From positions 883,001-947,000 of the forward strand of contig OX335656.1 of the NCBI GenBank assembly GCA_946894095.1: DNA of 64,000 nucleotides. Direction: 5' to 3'. Under the pieces are notes generated by a model that worked only from the letters and a program-made list of their open reading frames with translations, had not been told where the DNA came from and ran no database searches. This stretch comes from Incurvaria masculella. Lineage: Eukaryota; Arthropoda; Insecta; Lepidoptera; Incurvariidae. Of the stretch, positions 35,275-49,900 are shown piece by piece. The first letter of the stretch is position 1; every line of letters starts with the position of its first letter. The translations under genes were made by a program, and so were the position numbers.

Positions 35275-36780
35275 CTACTAAGATTCTTGTATGTTTCTCA
35301 ATTGGTATTTACCTAACGCTTTGGTCTTGTCACAAATCTTTTTTTTTTGTGACTTTGTGCTAGCTAGCTATTTGGTGGACCACTAAAACAAACAATAGTC
35401 GCTACTGCTATGATTTTATCGCTTTGGCTCGAATAAGGGTGTCAGAATTAACTTTACGGCTCGTAAATATTCCTACGAAACGGATTTCGTCCATTTTATT
35501 GCAGGAAAGGCTTCAGCCGAGCAACGCCGATTCGAATGATGTAATGTTGGTGTAAAATAGAAAACAAGTATTTGTTTGAACTTTGATGTATTTTTGAAAC
35601 CAATGTAATTCAAAGGCTCGCAAACATAAACCCGATTGTGAGTTTGACCTTGATTTTTCTTGTTTATTGATAAATTAAATATTGATACAGATAAGGCTTC
35701 TACGAATTTCGATTGAGGATAATCTATCGTGGATATAATTACGAATAAATATTGGACCATCCTAAAAGAAAATGGTATTACTTTAAACAAACGCCTTTAT
35801 ATTTAGTTATGGAGCAGGTATATAGTTATAGAAGTCAAATAAAAACATGTTTTCCAAATTATTTTTCCAGTCATCATTTACGTGCTTTCTTTCCATATTT
35901 TCTTGGATGATGTCAATTTAAATAAGTAGAAAGCAACTTGTTGTTTGTTGTTGGTTGTTTTATGTCTAGCTAGTGAAATACAGATAAAGTCGTGGGTTTC
36001 TTCCCAGATGTTTGCCGTCACCGTAAAGCATTCGTGTTACATGGATATATCCTTCAAACATGTCAACTTCATAAAAATAATGTATGGTTTACAACCCATT
36101 TAAGTTAAGCATTCGTTCCACTTGTCGTGTTGAGGAATAACGTCGATTTTATCAATAAATATGATTTATATGTAAAGAACCGACATCGAGAAAAAGGACT
36201 CAAAATATAATATACACAGTTTAACAGTCTTTAGGCAATTGCGATGAATAGGCAACAATGTTTCGCTTTAAAATTGAATTCTCCTCGAAATTATTAAAGT
36301 TGTGAGAGAAATTCCTGAGAAATTGGACCCAAATAGATTCAATTAAACTAAGCGTTTTCTCAAGATAAACAAAATAATTTGAGGTAACATTAAAATAGAG
36401 AGAAGTCAAAGGTGGAAATAATTATTACGGAACTCTAAATACTTATTAAAACGGTCTGGATGGATTGATGCATAAACTCAGCCGAAGTAAGCGAGGGAAA
36501 TGCTACGAAATGATTCTATCTAAAGCTTTCTCTCTGCAATGCTGCATGCTGAATAAATTAAACGACTGTACGTGCATGCTCGCATATATCATGTATTACG
36601 TGGTTAAAGTCCAAAATTATTTTTTCCTTGAATTTTATTTGATTCCTGCACTTATACTCATGTGGAGTGCACAAATTAAGAGTCGATTCTTTTTTATTTT
36701 TTGTATGAAAAAATTGGAAATAGCTTAAGGTTATTTTTTCTTACCATAAACTCTAACACATACATTTGCGTCACTTTTCA
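35275..36780. other. Unassigned sequence upstream of the cyclase exons
   Basis: Either intron or intergenic. No exon encoding the missing cyclase N-terminus or a signal peptide was found. Confidence 0.45.
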
Positions 36781-36781
36781 G

Positions 36782-36856
36782 CCACCATCGGAGGGAGAGC
36801 TGGCTGTCCCTTCGGGCATCCTCGGCAAGATTCACAAGTGGAAGAATGGTAGTGCG
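36782..36856 (+). CDS. Possible extra upstream exon, 25 codons
   Basis: A GC-rich 75-nt stretch follows a strong pyrimidine-rich acceptor (CACTTTTCAG) and ends at a consensus donor (GTGAGT). It is open in one frame, reading PPSEGELAVPSG then ILGKIHKWKNGSA, with mostly G/C third positions. It is phase 0 at both ends, so it would join cleanly to the exon at 37749. However, I do not recognise this peptide as the ectodomain part expected before [13 protein letters not shown]. It may be a lineage-specific exon, an alternative exon, or a chance open stretch. Confidence 0.3.
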
Positions 36857-36937
36857 GTGAGTTCATTGTTTCCATCACACGTGTAATATGTCGCAGCGAA
36901 ATAAAGTAATCCGTGATTTTACTAAAACCTGTGATTA

Positions 36938-37098
36938 CAGGGTGTTTGGTGAGGTTTGGTCCAATTTGACACCTTAAAATGTATGGGGCGGGTGAAAATA
37001 TTTTGAGCCGTACAACAAAATGTCATCCACCTTTTTTTGTCCAAATGAGCCAAGGAATACCTGGTTACTGTTTGGACCATACCTCCGTTAACACCCGG
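36938..37098. mobile_element. Short relative of the 17043 foldback MITE
   Basis: CAGGGTGTTTGGTGAGGTTT at left and TGGACCATACCTCCGTTAAC, ACACCCGGTA at right; TTTTTTGTCCAAATGAGCCA inside. Confidence 0.7.
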
Positions 37099-37099
37099 T

Positions 37100-37748
37100 A
37101 TAGTAATCTCAAGCGTTTTTGCTCCAATTTTCTTACGTGTGGTTAGGATATGTTAGGTTATTATTAATGTTATACTTATTCTTATTGTTTTATCGAGAAA
37201 GTAGTTTGATCGATAGCATTATTGGATGATCACACGGAATATTTTTAGGAAGAAATGACCTCGGTACCCGGAAGTAAGCGTAAAAAAGGTTATCAAGCGA
37301 CCAAATCCCAAGGAGCAAAAATAAAATTAAAATTTACTTATCACATATAAATTATTGTTTAACTTGAAAACTATAATATTTATATCATATGAAAATATTT
37401 CCAAGCAACCACTAGGTATTACAATTAAATATAATTAGCAAAGGATTTTAAGAACAAAAGAGTTATCAAAATAATTAAAGACACTGTTATAAAAAGTGCA
37501 ACGCAAAGCCGTGGAATCAATTTTATTCTTTTGAAATGATATTCAAGCACCCACATTTATTTCGATAGCATCCATATTAGTAAATTAAAATAATAAAAAA
37601 GCCTTTAGGCAAGGAAAATGATTGATTTCAACATACATTCTCGTAGTTGCTATAAAAAGGGGTTTCCGTTGAATCCCTTAAACAAACAAACAAACGTACA
37701 TTACTTCCACTGAATGGTCTCATTTAATAATTATGTTGATTTTGACAG
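37100..37748. other. Cyclase intron, nothing recognised
   Basis: AT-rich; no repeat family identified. Confidence 0.4.
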
Positions 37749-37911
37749 CTGCAGCCACTGTTCAACGACAAGAGCAAGTATCCGACGCTGACGCGCATGT
37801 CATACTGCCAGTGTCGCCTCACCAAAGTTTTCGCGAGCGTGTTCAACCGGTTCGGCTGGAAGAATGTCGCGCTGCTGCTTGACCGCTCCGACCTGTTCTC
37901 GCTCACCGTTG
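37749..37911 (+). CDS. Guanylyl cyclase exon a: ligand-binding domain
   Basis: First securely recognised exon, residues 1-54. It contains [18 protein letters not shown] and [15 protein letters not shown], conserved in the middle of the ANF-receptor ectodomain. The acceptor is GACAG before CTGCAG; a second AG six bases inside would give a start at 37755 in the same frame. The donor is GGTGAGTTC and the exon ends in phase 1. The intron behind it continues the open frame for a while, which is not coding. Confidence 0.92.
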
Positions 37912-40900
37912 GTGAGTTCACGAACCTTTTCTCCCATTCTGTTGGTGATTTTACGCAGTTCTTCTCTTTATATTCTTCTAACTTCTGAAATATCTTGAAC
38001 TAGTTTATTATCATTATTATGATGATTATAACACTAGCAGCTAGGAGCGTTTGCGTTGATTCGATATTTATTTAACTAGTGCAGTTTTGTTTTTTTCGTT
38101 TTTTTTATGTTAGGCGCGGCATATGGCGTACGCCAGGACATCTTAAGGTGCCCGACGACGCCCATGGGATTTCAAATTTACAGGGGGGCTGCGAAAACCT
38201 TGCCGGCCGGCCAGGTGCTTCTCGACACCATGTTTGAAGGACCCCAGGTTGTACTTTGGGGGAAATACATCGGAAGGGTTTTTGGTTTTCCGACCCTATA
38301 GATGAAGGAACTACAAGATCGGTGGGTTCTTATTTTTGGTAGGCATGTTTTGTACTTATTAACATAGTTTTACTTCCAAGAGCATTATCCGTGTTTACAC
38401 TGATGTCCTACTGTGATTATTTTTTAAAAAACTCAATCAGAAAAAGCTAGTCAGTTGATGATCCTGTACCGAGATGTTAACTTAGCATCTTCGCAGCGGT
38501 TAACTGCGGGTGGAATTTATTTCAGGAAAGAACTTAGAGATGGGCTTGAAGCGTGTGAACCTACTGAAGGTAGTTCGCGAGCTCGACGGCAACGAGGAAG
38601 AGCCATATGAGGACTACCTGCGAGACGTCAGCATGTATGCCAGGGGTAAATATTTATATTCATGTTTTTTTCTGTACGTGTGTACGCCACTGGACCCCCT
38701 ACCAAATGGGTGGACCGGTTATGATGACATTTTTTGTGTGTGTTTGAGTTGGATGGTCACAATTCGATCTGGTAAGTAGTGCTGAAACCGAGTTCTACGG
38801 CGGAAAAACGTCTGTGAGTTTGAACAATATTTTTTTTTAACAATTATTTTGTATGCTGGCCTTGCTGATTTTGTAAAATTTAAGTGTAGTAATAGTTGAT
38901 TTAAAAATCTAGACTAAAATGAGCCTCTTGCCATGATAACGACAGATAATTAACTTGTTGTGCTTTCATTTTATAATAATAATGTTTGACGACTTCAAAT
39001 GTTCCCTGCGTCCCAAAGGAGGATAAATAAATACAATACAATACAGTAGGAAATAAAACAATCTGAAATTGTGCGTTTCATTTTTTTTATAAAAAGGTAA
39101 GTTCTTAGAGAATGCCTTAGGTATTGTTTTGGCCTGTCGATAACTTCGATTTTATTGATTACATAGATTTAAAAGAAGACCTTTGCATGCCTATAACAAC
39201 GAATTTTCAAAATAATACTAAGATCCGAAATCGAAGCGCCTATATAGGATTTTCGACCATAGCTAAGTATGAAAGTCCAAATTACAATGTTGTTATCTAA
39301 AATTAACATCTCATATCAATGCCAAATCTCAAACAGGTTGCTGGTTAATGTGGTTCGTAGTCCAGAGTAGTCTCTGCAGCAAAAACCACGGGTTTAAAAC
39401 CCACCTCTTTCTTTAAGTTCTTTTTGTCGATGCAAGTCACTTCATCGTTTTGAACACACGTAAAACCGTAGATCCCTTTCTCAACTTACTAGGTCCCGCG
39501 ATAATACCCTCGCTGCGAGTTCATGTCATGGCAACTGATTTATTTTACAATTTGAGGTGATGGTAGAGTAGGCGTGATATTAGTCGCTAATATCAAATTC
39601 TCTAAAAAGATTTCAAATAGGGAATCTCGAATAAATGACAAGACAATATTTTCTACGTATTTATATCCGGTCGGGCCGGGTCAAGTACCTACTATAACTC
39701 TCAATCTGGAGTTACTTCAAAGTTAAAATATCTCGAGCACGTGATCACCGATAGACTCCAGAGATGACGAAGATACGGAGCGGCAGCGAACGAATACCGC
39801 TATGAAAACCAATTAATTGGTATGTAGGTTTTCGCAGTGTCCTAGAAAGGTCAAGCTAACCCTTTTATGCTTTGCATACTGAATGGAGCTATGCACCGGT
39901 TACCTCTACTGCTGCACAAGTATCGGGCATGCAAATCGCCGCGTGTGCAATACGATAATTAATTGCGATGAATTATGCGGCTGGAGTCTCGATGTAGCGC
40001 GTCTGGCATGTTTGCTGACAATCGGTTGAGCGATCATCTTTTTGCTCTACTACGCTAGCGTTTCTTTCCCGGTAAGCAAGCAGTAACATCTGTACACAAC
40101 GAGGCCTACTTTTTCTTTTTAATTGTGGTGCACCAATTAATTTACGCTTATCGTTATTAAGGTTTATTGATTGCGCATATTGTTATTATTAATGGATACG
40201 ACTTCTCCGTTACATAATTTAATTGAGGTTATACTGCGAAATTCGCATTAAAGCATTGTAATCAGATTTCGTCAGAGAACAAAATTAATCGACATATCAT
40301 GCGGAATCATCAAGCTGAAGTGAGCTGGACAGATCTGCCCCAGAACCATTAGCTGATAAAGCAGACGAGTTCTAGAGTGAAGAACACGTACCTGCAACAA
40401 TAGTGTAGGAAAACCAGAGACTCGTTGGATACACGACCTGGTAACTACTGCTTGCGATAGTTGGATGAGGTTGTAGAGTGTACTAGAGAATTGGTGCATG
40501 TTGGAGGATGCATACGTACATCAGTAGACGGCAAAATACTGACATAATTATAATGAAATATTAATTCAGATTTTACAAGTAAGTCAGACATCATTTTGTT
40601 CTGGACATCGAGCAGCATTTAGTTCTCGCAGTATAACCTCAAACTTATGAAATCAAAAGATGTAATCAGGAATCTATCTCATAGATCTTTAATTTATGCC
40701 ACAGATATAGTTTGTGTTGTACAGTGGTGATACTGAGCGTGCGGGGACCACTCGTGCGCAAGTTCATGCTCGCAGCGCACGCGCTGGAGATGACGCGCGG
40801 AGAGTGGACATTCCTCGACGTCGAGATCTTCCAGGTGAGGGCCGTCCAAAGCTTGGCAAGCCTCGGTAGCCACGGGTTGTGGATGGTTGGCCGTTTGGTG

Positions 40901-43900
40901 ACCGCAAAACCTTAGGTGGCACAGGTTAAATCCCCCTTGGGTTGTGCCCATCGCATTAAATGAAGTATGGTTGAAGTGGCGATGAAAATTGTTTCGTGTT
41001 TCCCATCCGGTTCAGTGTTGCCGGGCTATAAACAGGTCCTGGTATGCGCCACGTACTTGTTATGTGGTGTGTTGTGTGCGATAATAGCATGATTAGATGT
41101 GGCATCGAGATGTGGTATTAGCTTTTATGACCATTTTATAAAGATCTCTTCTATTTTTTAACAGGTTGCAGTGGAATGTTATTTTATTTTTTAAATTATT
41201 TATTGATAAGTCGTAGTGCATGAATTACAATGTCTTGCACATTTAAATATAGAAAGTTAGGTAACAACTTAAGGGTTGGATATTAAATAAATGATAAGCT
41301 ACTATGATGTGCATATTAACTCTGCGATAGCCAATGTGGACTGGATAGGTGACCTGAATTTGCAATCGGCGACTTGCGCGGTTAATATTTTTTACGACAA
41401 ATTGTATAATATAATAAGAACACACATACCTGCCAGAGTTAAAAAACAAAGACAATGTGCCTCTTGGTTCACACCGGACCTACTGAAGCTTTATAAACGC
41501 AAAACTAAAGCTTGGGTTAAATATAAAATATATAGTAACATTTCCGATTACGTTGCTTTCTCTGAAATTCGCAAACGATTCAAGATAGCGTCCGCTGAAT
41601 GCTACAATAAGTACATTTATCGCCTTGAAAACGGTATAGCAACTAATATTAAGTGTTTTTGGTCGTACGTGTCGGAACGTCGTAAGGAGGGCTCTTATCC
41701 GGCTACAATGAAGAATGAAAGCGAGACTACAAATAATCCCAATGAAATTTGCAATATGTTCTCCGAATTTTTTAAATCCGTTTATGAGCCCTCATCATTG
41801 GACCCTGATTCTTGGGTGGAGCCAAACGATACTGCATTCAATAACATTTCTTTGCACTCTTTGCACTTCAGTCCAGACATAATACTTAAAGAACTTAAAA
41901 ATTTAGACATTAACAAAGGTGCTGGTCCTGACCTTATTGAGCCATTTTTTTGGTAGCCGTTGCGGATACTATAGCATGCCCTTTGTTTATTATTTTCAAT
42001 AAATGCATCTCGGAAGGAGTGTTTCCTGATGTTTGGAAAACAGCTAATATCACACCAGTTTTTAAGAGTGGTTGCAAGAACGAAGTAAAAAATTATAGAC
42101 CTATTTCTATATTGTCCGCCTTGTCGAAGCTCTTTGAAAGGTTGGTACATCAAGCTGTATATCCAATACTTCATGACCAAATTTTATCACAGCAGCACGG
42201 CTTCGTTCAGCGTCGTTCTACAATCACCAATCTAACTATATACTCCAATTTTATATTTCATAGCTTGGACAATGGTGAGCAAGTTGACTCTATCTATACC
42301 GACTTTCAAAAGGCCTTCGACAAGGTGGATCATGAACTTCTTCTAAAAAAAATTGCCTTCAATGGTATTAAAGGAAATCTGTTAAGATGGTTCTCTTCAT
42401 ACATCTCTAATAGAAAGCAGCGAGTAGTTGTCAATGGTTATTGTTCTGATTTCATCTCAGTATCTTCTGGAGTTCCCCAAGGATCAATTTTAGGCCCATT
42501 TCTTTTTATCTTATTCATTAATGATGTCATTCATAATTTTCGCTATAGTAAAATTCTCATATATGCTGATGACATGAAAATGTATGTAAAAATACGTTCT
42601 AAAGAAGATTGTGAGGCACTTCAAACTGATTTGGATTCCTTTTATAACTACTGCAATCAGAATAAACTATTTTTAAGTATCTCGAAATGTAAGGTTATTA
42701 CTTTTACTAAGAAAAAACAACCACTCTATTTTAATTACCACATTGGAGGTGTTTTGCTAGAACGTGTTGAAGTTATTAGGGATCTAGGTGTGTTATTCGA
42801 TACTAAGCTTCATTTTGACAAACATATCGATAAAATAATTAATAGTGCATATAGAATGATGGGCTTCGTGCTTCGCACGGCGCGTCAATTTAAAAGAGTC
42901 TCAACGTATATCTTACTATATAATTCACTCGTCCGGTCACAACTAGAATACGCAACGTCAGTTTGGAATCCGTTTTATAGTAAATATTCTCATTCTGTTG
43001 AAATGATCCAACGAAAATTTTTAAAGATTTTACATCGTCGCATGTACAGGCGAACCCTTTCGTATGAGTTACACCTAGACCAATTCTCACTATCAAGCCT
43101 CCACAATAGACGTATATTACTAGACATGTCATTATTTTTTAAAATCGTCAACGGTTTAGTAGATTGTCCTGATTTACTAAATCAAATGGGTCTGCGGACT
43201 CCGTCACGCTCGACTAGAAATACTCATCTCTTCCACTTGGATCTATGTCGAACCAACTCAGGTTTCCGTATGCCAGTCTGGCGTATGTGTAATACATACA
43301 ATACTCAATTCGATGACTCGGATGTGGACATCTTCTTCATGACGTCTTATCAATTTAAGAAAGCTGTATTGTGTACACTTTCCGCTTAGAAACAAATGGC
43401 CAAATACATATATTTTGTAATATATTTATGTATGAATATACTTTAGTTACTATTAATATACTCATACCTTAAAATAATCTAGTTCTGTCAATGTTATTTA
43501 CTTATTTACTTTTCTTTGGTCCTATGTTCCCATACCATACTGTATTATACTATATTTTACTATATTGTATTACATCACATTACATTTTTCAGATTGCAAT
43601 TTATTCGATCGGGATGATTCACTTAGGCATTGCAACGACGATATCGACTGTGGTTTATCGACTGTGGTTTGCTTACTAGCATATAACATCTTTAATATAA
43701 AAGTTAATCAATAGCTGTAAGTTTTTCTTATTTTGTTTCTACAAGATACATATACTGCTTCGTCCTACTACTTTTGCAAAACTTGTGAAATACGAAGCTG
43801 GACTAACATATTTTCTAAGCAATATATTAACACTTATATTAAGTTTTCTATGTTACTCTGTTTGTTTTTCCTGAAATAAATAAATAAAAAAAAAAAAAAT

Positions 43901-46900
43901 ATTATTTTGGAATTTTGTTTTATTTTCTCGGATGCTTCGCTTAGGAGTTTATGATAAAGTAATTTTTTACTTAATTTAGGAATTCTTGGGCCAAATTCTC
44001 AAGCTCACAGTGTTTTCTCTATAATGTTTAGACGGAAAAAATTAACTCGAACTGAAAAAAAAAAACCCCAATGTACCCTAATTTAAAGTATGTTCAGGGT
44101 GGTTACTGGGGCGACCACGACTGGGCAGCAGGTGACGAGAAAGACGCAGCCGCGCGCGCCGCGTACGAGGCGCTGCTGCGGGTCTCGCTCAAGCTTCCGA
44201 CTGGCGAGCGCTTCGAGGAGTTCGGAGAGGCGGTGCGGCAGCGCGCGCGCGACCACTACAACTACACCTTCTCCGAGGGAGAGGAGGCAAGTATCTGAGG
44301 GGAACTGGGGGTTTTCAGGGTAGATACTTGAGTGAACACAGCTGGGCTATGGGCAAAGAGAAAGTCGTGGCAATGCGCACCACGTTAAGGGCCTGGTACT
44401 AGCCAAATCGCAAAGTTAGACGAGGCACCCCAAGTTAACTAACTAAGTCTGACGATTATAAGTGTCATTCTTACAATATATGATTCCTTGTCTAGGAATT
44501 GAATTATTTTCGTTAATGTATGTTTCCTTTTTCTATACAAAATACATTGCGGAAACGGTGTCCATTTCCGAACTTTTTTGACTAAATGTAGAAATCTAAA
44601 AGCAAATGGAATTTTTTGTTTATGCATATATGCTGTTTTTGCTTATATCTAGAAATCGAATTACTTTCAGATTTCTAATGAGAAAAATCAACTTTTTTAT
44701 TTTTGTTATTATTTAAATAAATGATGGAATAAAAAAATATTAACAATCCATTATCAGTCTGGAGTTCTATTTGGATTTGCTGAAGCGTTTCACTACATAT
44801 TATTACATTTGTTATAAAGTGCATTTGTATGGCGCGAGTAGTTGGCTAGTCCTAGCGCCTTAAAGGCGATTTTGTGCGTCTCGCTCAAGCTTCCGACTGG
44901 CGAGCGCTTCGAGAAATTCGGAGAGGCGGTACGGCAGCCCGCGCGCAACAACTACAACCACACCTTCTTCGAGGGAGAGGAGGCAGGTATCTGAGGGGAA
45001 CTGGCGGTTTTCGGGTTGTTACTGGAACGAACACGACTGGGCTATGGGCAAAGCGAAAGTGGCGGAAAAGCGGCGTAAAATACGCTATATGCTCCACAAA
45101 TAGGGATTTACGTTATATTAACGGATTCGTATCGTAACATGCAAACACTGCGTATTCCAGGTGAACTTCTTCATTGGTGCTTTCTATGACGGCGTGTACC
45201 TGCTGGGCATGGCACTCAACGAGACGCTGGCGGAGGGGGGAGACATTCGCGATGGACTCGCTATCACCCGTCGGATGTGGAAGCGCGATTTCCACGGTAA
45301 TAGTGTTGTTTTATGTCCGATAGACTATCGACTGTCCATTTCAGGCTTTTCCGGATCTCATCGATCCATACAAAGTTTTTAGCACAAAAATACCATTAAA
45401 TAATGGACTTTGAGGCACAAATCCTTTTCGTAAACTGGTAAGATGAGACTGAGGGATTCTTCGTTCGTGGTCCGGTCCTCTTCCTTATTTACTAGGGGCT
45501 AGGGTTAATCCCGCGCGGGTCGGTACGTTTGCATTGAATAAATGATGGTCTATGCGGGCATTGTAAAACGTCTAGTTCAATGTAGCCGACATTGAACTGG
45601 ACAATGGACAATGCCCGCAATAAAATGAAGGTGCTGGCATGTCGCCTGGTGTACATTGTCCGTGCCCAGTTCCATAAAAAATACATTCTTTATTAATTTG
45701 TGCCTTACTAATAAAGCCGTACTTTTTGTGAGTTGTGTCTAAAACTTTGTTTGGGTCGTAAATTGTGGTATGCTGGGCCAATATAATGACAGTAGGTGTG
45801 GAGTGAGCACGGAGATCATTGATCTCCGTGCGATCGTCCATGCCCAGTTCCATAAAAAATAAACATTTGTTATTAATTAGTGCCTTACTAATAATGCCGT
45901 ACTTTTTGTGTGTTGTGAAACTTTGTTTGGTTCGTACATTGTGGTATGCTGGGCTAATATAATGACAGTAGGTGTGGAGTGAGCACGGAGATCATAAATC
46001 TCCGTGGGTAACAGGCATCCATGCCCAGTTACATAAAAAAAAATTACAAAAAAAAATAACCGACTTCAAAGAAAAAGCACTAAAAATTAAAAAAATATTT
46101 CCATTTTTGTAGTTACGATTTTTGTTATTTTTTGAGTCGGCGTCAGCCGGGCACGCGCCAATAAAGAGAACCTTGGCTACCTTGGCTGACACCGACTCAA
46201 AAAATAACAAAAATCGTAACTACAAAAATGGAAATTATTTTTTACTTTTTACTGCTTTTTCTTTGAAGTCGGTTATTTTTTTTGTTAATTTTTTTTAATT
46301 GTTTATTTTTAGTGAATCTGAAGTACACTTACTAATTTGTACACTTCCTTTCCTTTAAAAAAAAAAACATCGAAATCGGTTGGCGTTATATTGAGTTATT
46401 CGACCATTTGTCGCGCACATCTTAATACAAATTTAAGACTTATATGATTTTCCCATGGATATCATTGTCAGAACTTAACCAAATTAAAATGGGACCACTT
46501 GGGAAGCACTAGCTATAATTTAGTTAGTTCGCCCATATCCACCACATTTTTCACTTCCATCATGTCTTCATAACTTTTAGTCGCATCTTTAAAAACATTA
46601 TTTTAATTGCCTATACTACAAAAAACACAGGCAAATAGAGAATCTCCTTTTTTGGAGTCGGTTGAAAATATGCTTAATGATAAAAACCTTTTATCTGATT
46701 CAAATATTACATATATTACGATTCAAAATATGAATACTCCGAAACGATTTGAGTCTCGTATAAGTATAAATATTTCTATTTTGACTTTGACTGGAGCACC
46801 TTTCACTGATATTTTGTAATTAATAGTTTCTTCATTCACTTTCTCAACAAAAAGAGAATCGCTTTGATCTATGCCGTACAAAATGAGAGCGATATTGTTT

Positions 46901-49900
46901 TCAGCATTAAGCTGGCCCAACCCGGCGGGACTAACTCATTCGCGGGCACTGTACAAAACCGTGCTGTTGCGCTCTGGGACCTTCTCGGTTTCAAAGAAAA
47001 AGACAGGCTCCGTGATGAGAAAGATGCAACATGTCCACAAAAAAAAAACAATGTGCATAGTGTATGGTTTGGTACAATTTACGAAAATTTTAATTACAAA
47101 ACGACTTATAGCTAAAAGTAAACCACGACCGCTGTAGTCTTAAAAATCTAAGAAAAACCAAATTGATTATAAATCTTGATTAAAAAAGCTATGTCTGATG
47201 ACTAATCTTTTTAAGATGTTCTTACTTTATCATTGCGTAATCCACCTCCAAAGTTATTGTATAAAACATGCGAAAAATTCGAACTTTCGGACCTTATAAC
47301 TTAGAAACCAAACACAATTTTACAATGCCAATGGTCATCAGACATCTAGTTCGATCAAATAAAACTACGTTGAGCAAAATATGGGATCTCTGACAAGAAA
47401 TATGGGCGTGATCTTCTTTCCCCGTTTGTATGGGGAGTTGAGCGGTGGTGTACGTAAGATTCAACCTTAGCATGTATTTTTTTTTGTTTAACTTGTCACT
47501 TTTTTGCTTCAGAGATCTATTTTTTAAGTCAGTTTACGCCATAAATTATTCAGTGTATGTTAGGATTTCATGAATGTTTCAGGCATCACTGGCCACGTGA
47601 GGATCGACAGCAACGGGGACCGCGATGCCGACTACTCCATCCTCGACCTTGACCCCATCACCGGCAAGTTTGAGGTAGCTACCGTGACAGCCACTCCAGA
47701 ATAAACCAATACTAACATGGAAATAGGTAACTTTGGTAATTAAACTGATTCAGTTGTTACAAATGATGATCTCACATGAGACACGTTTGCAATGGAAACG
47801 GTGTATTGCATATTTGAGTAATATGTTTGCATGTAATCTACATGCAAAATTTGGCAAACTCATCCACAATTTGAAATATATTTTAACTTCGGGTCAAGGA
47901 AATAAAGAGGGAGCGTAAATATAAGTCCAAATATTTCACCAAGATGACCTCAAAGAATATATATATTTTTTTACCGTTATCGGAAATAAATTAAGACAGA
48001 GAGAAAGCCTGGTTTTACTCCACATACTCTATCTATCTAAATCTACTCACCTGCGGTAACTCGAAACGTTAACTTGTAATTGATAAGCCTAATAATAGAC
48101 TAAGGAATTTAGAATCCTGCACCGAATCTGCAGTTGAAACACAATAATTTTGCCAAAACATTACTCAGTACCAAATCAGGCGTAATATATGGAAGAGAGA
48201 ATTTAATAATTCCGAAGATGCATAGCGGATTAAGTTGGTGCAGATAGTTAACATATTCACAACTTCTGAGGTGAGCCTTTTTAGGGTTCCGTACCCAAAG
48301 GGTGAAAACGGAACCCTATTACTAAGCCTTCGCTGTCCGTCCGTCCGTCCGTCTGTCACAGGGCTGTATCTCATGAACCGTAATAGGTAGGGAGCTGAAA
48401 TTTTCACAAAGTGTGTATTTATTTTGCCGCTATAACAACAAATAGATAAAATTAAAAAAATATAATAATTAAAAGGGGGCCCCATACAAAAACGTGATTT
48501 TTTTTAGTTAAATCTTGTACGATGGTACGGAACCCTTCGTGTGCGAGTCCGACTCGCACTTGGCTAGTTTTTGAAGAGCTAGCGTGCGTGTGGCCAGCGC
48601 AAGGGATATAACGTCGGTTTTTAGGACCGAACACCTAGATGGAATTCAAAAAATGCAGCAACGGCGCGCTCTGTCCCATATTGAAGAATTTTGATGTTTC
48701 ATGAATTAACCGTTCAATTTTCCGTGTTTTCCATCCAGTTCAATGTAGCCGAGCAATATAAGTAAGGTCCTGGCATGGCACCTAGTTCCCATGTGGTGTG
48801 TTAGGCTAATATCTGACGGCGAGTTCGGTATTAGCCATCCATGTCCATTTACATAAAAAAAAAGTCGGCCCGTAAGCATCATAAAATTTCGCCTCCCATA
48901 CAAACGTAGTTTACTAATCATTTGAAAACCACTATTCCAACATACTTGATAATTGGTATCTAATATTAGGCTACAAATATCTGTGTCTGCATGCCTTTTT
49001 TTTTCGGTAAATGTATTCTGGGTCAAACCACAGAGAAAACAAAATTCGTATGAAGATTTTCTTTTTGCTTTCATTTCATTCGATTTGGATTTTTCAAAAA
49101 AACAAAAACATGCAGACACAGATATTTGTTACCTGATATTATATATTAAAAATAAATTCAATTGAAATAGCGGTTTCCAAATGATTAGTAAACTACGTTT
49201 GTATGGAGAGCATAGCTTACGGGCCGTTCTTAAGTAGAAATTAGAGAAAAAAAATCATCTGTGTGTGTATTCGTTGTTTTTTTAACGCTACACCTGTCCA
49301 CATTCCTTAAATTCCGGCTGTGCGCTAGCTCCTTAAAACCCAGTCATAGGCAGCATTATAGAAATGTGTGAAAGGAAGGTGTGCGTGGCAGGTGGTGGCG
49401 TTCTACTACGGGCTGAACAGCACGTACTCGCCGGTGGCGGGCAAGCGCATCCACTGGCCGGGAGGCACGCGGCGCGCGCCGCCCGACACGCCGCGCTGCG
49501 GCTTCCTCGGCAACGCGCCGCACTGCCAGGGAGGTACGGCCGTTCGGGGCAAGGGGAATGAACGTTTTTAGAGTTCCGTACCCAGAGGGTGAAAACGGAA
49601 CCCTATTACTAAGCCTCCGCTGTCCGTCCGTCTGTCACGGGGCTGTATTTCATCCACCGTAATAGGTAGGCAGCTGAAATTTTCACAGAGTGTGTATTTA
49701 TTTTGCCGCTATAACAAAAAATAGTTAAAATAACATATTAATATAAATTAGTTCCTTTTTGGTGTTAAATCTTGTACGATGGTACGGAACCCTTCGTGTA
49801 CGAGACCGACTCGCACTTGGCCGGTTTTTTCTGAAGTCGATTACAGTATAGATTTTGGACATTGAAAAAATACTGAACTTATAGAACGTACGTGGTACGT

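Larger units (their letters stand above)
41280..43905 (+). mobile_element. 5'-truncated non-LTR retrotransposon in cyclase intron
   Basis: Sense-strand LINE insertion between exons c and d, consisting of truncated ORF2, an AT-rich 3' UTR of about 480 bases and a tail of AATAAATAAAT followed by a run of A ending near 43901. The 5' boundary is approximate. It accounts for most of this 3.2-kb intron. Confidence 0.85.

Noticed and set aside
44864..45137. Possible alternative exon d (duplicate copy)
   Set aside because: The front part is lost to a MITE and divergence, and the frame runs into a stop just after the duplicated end.
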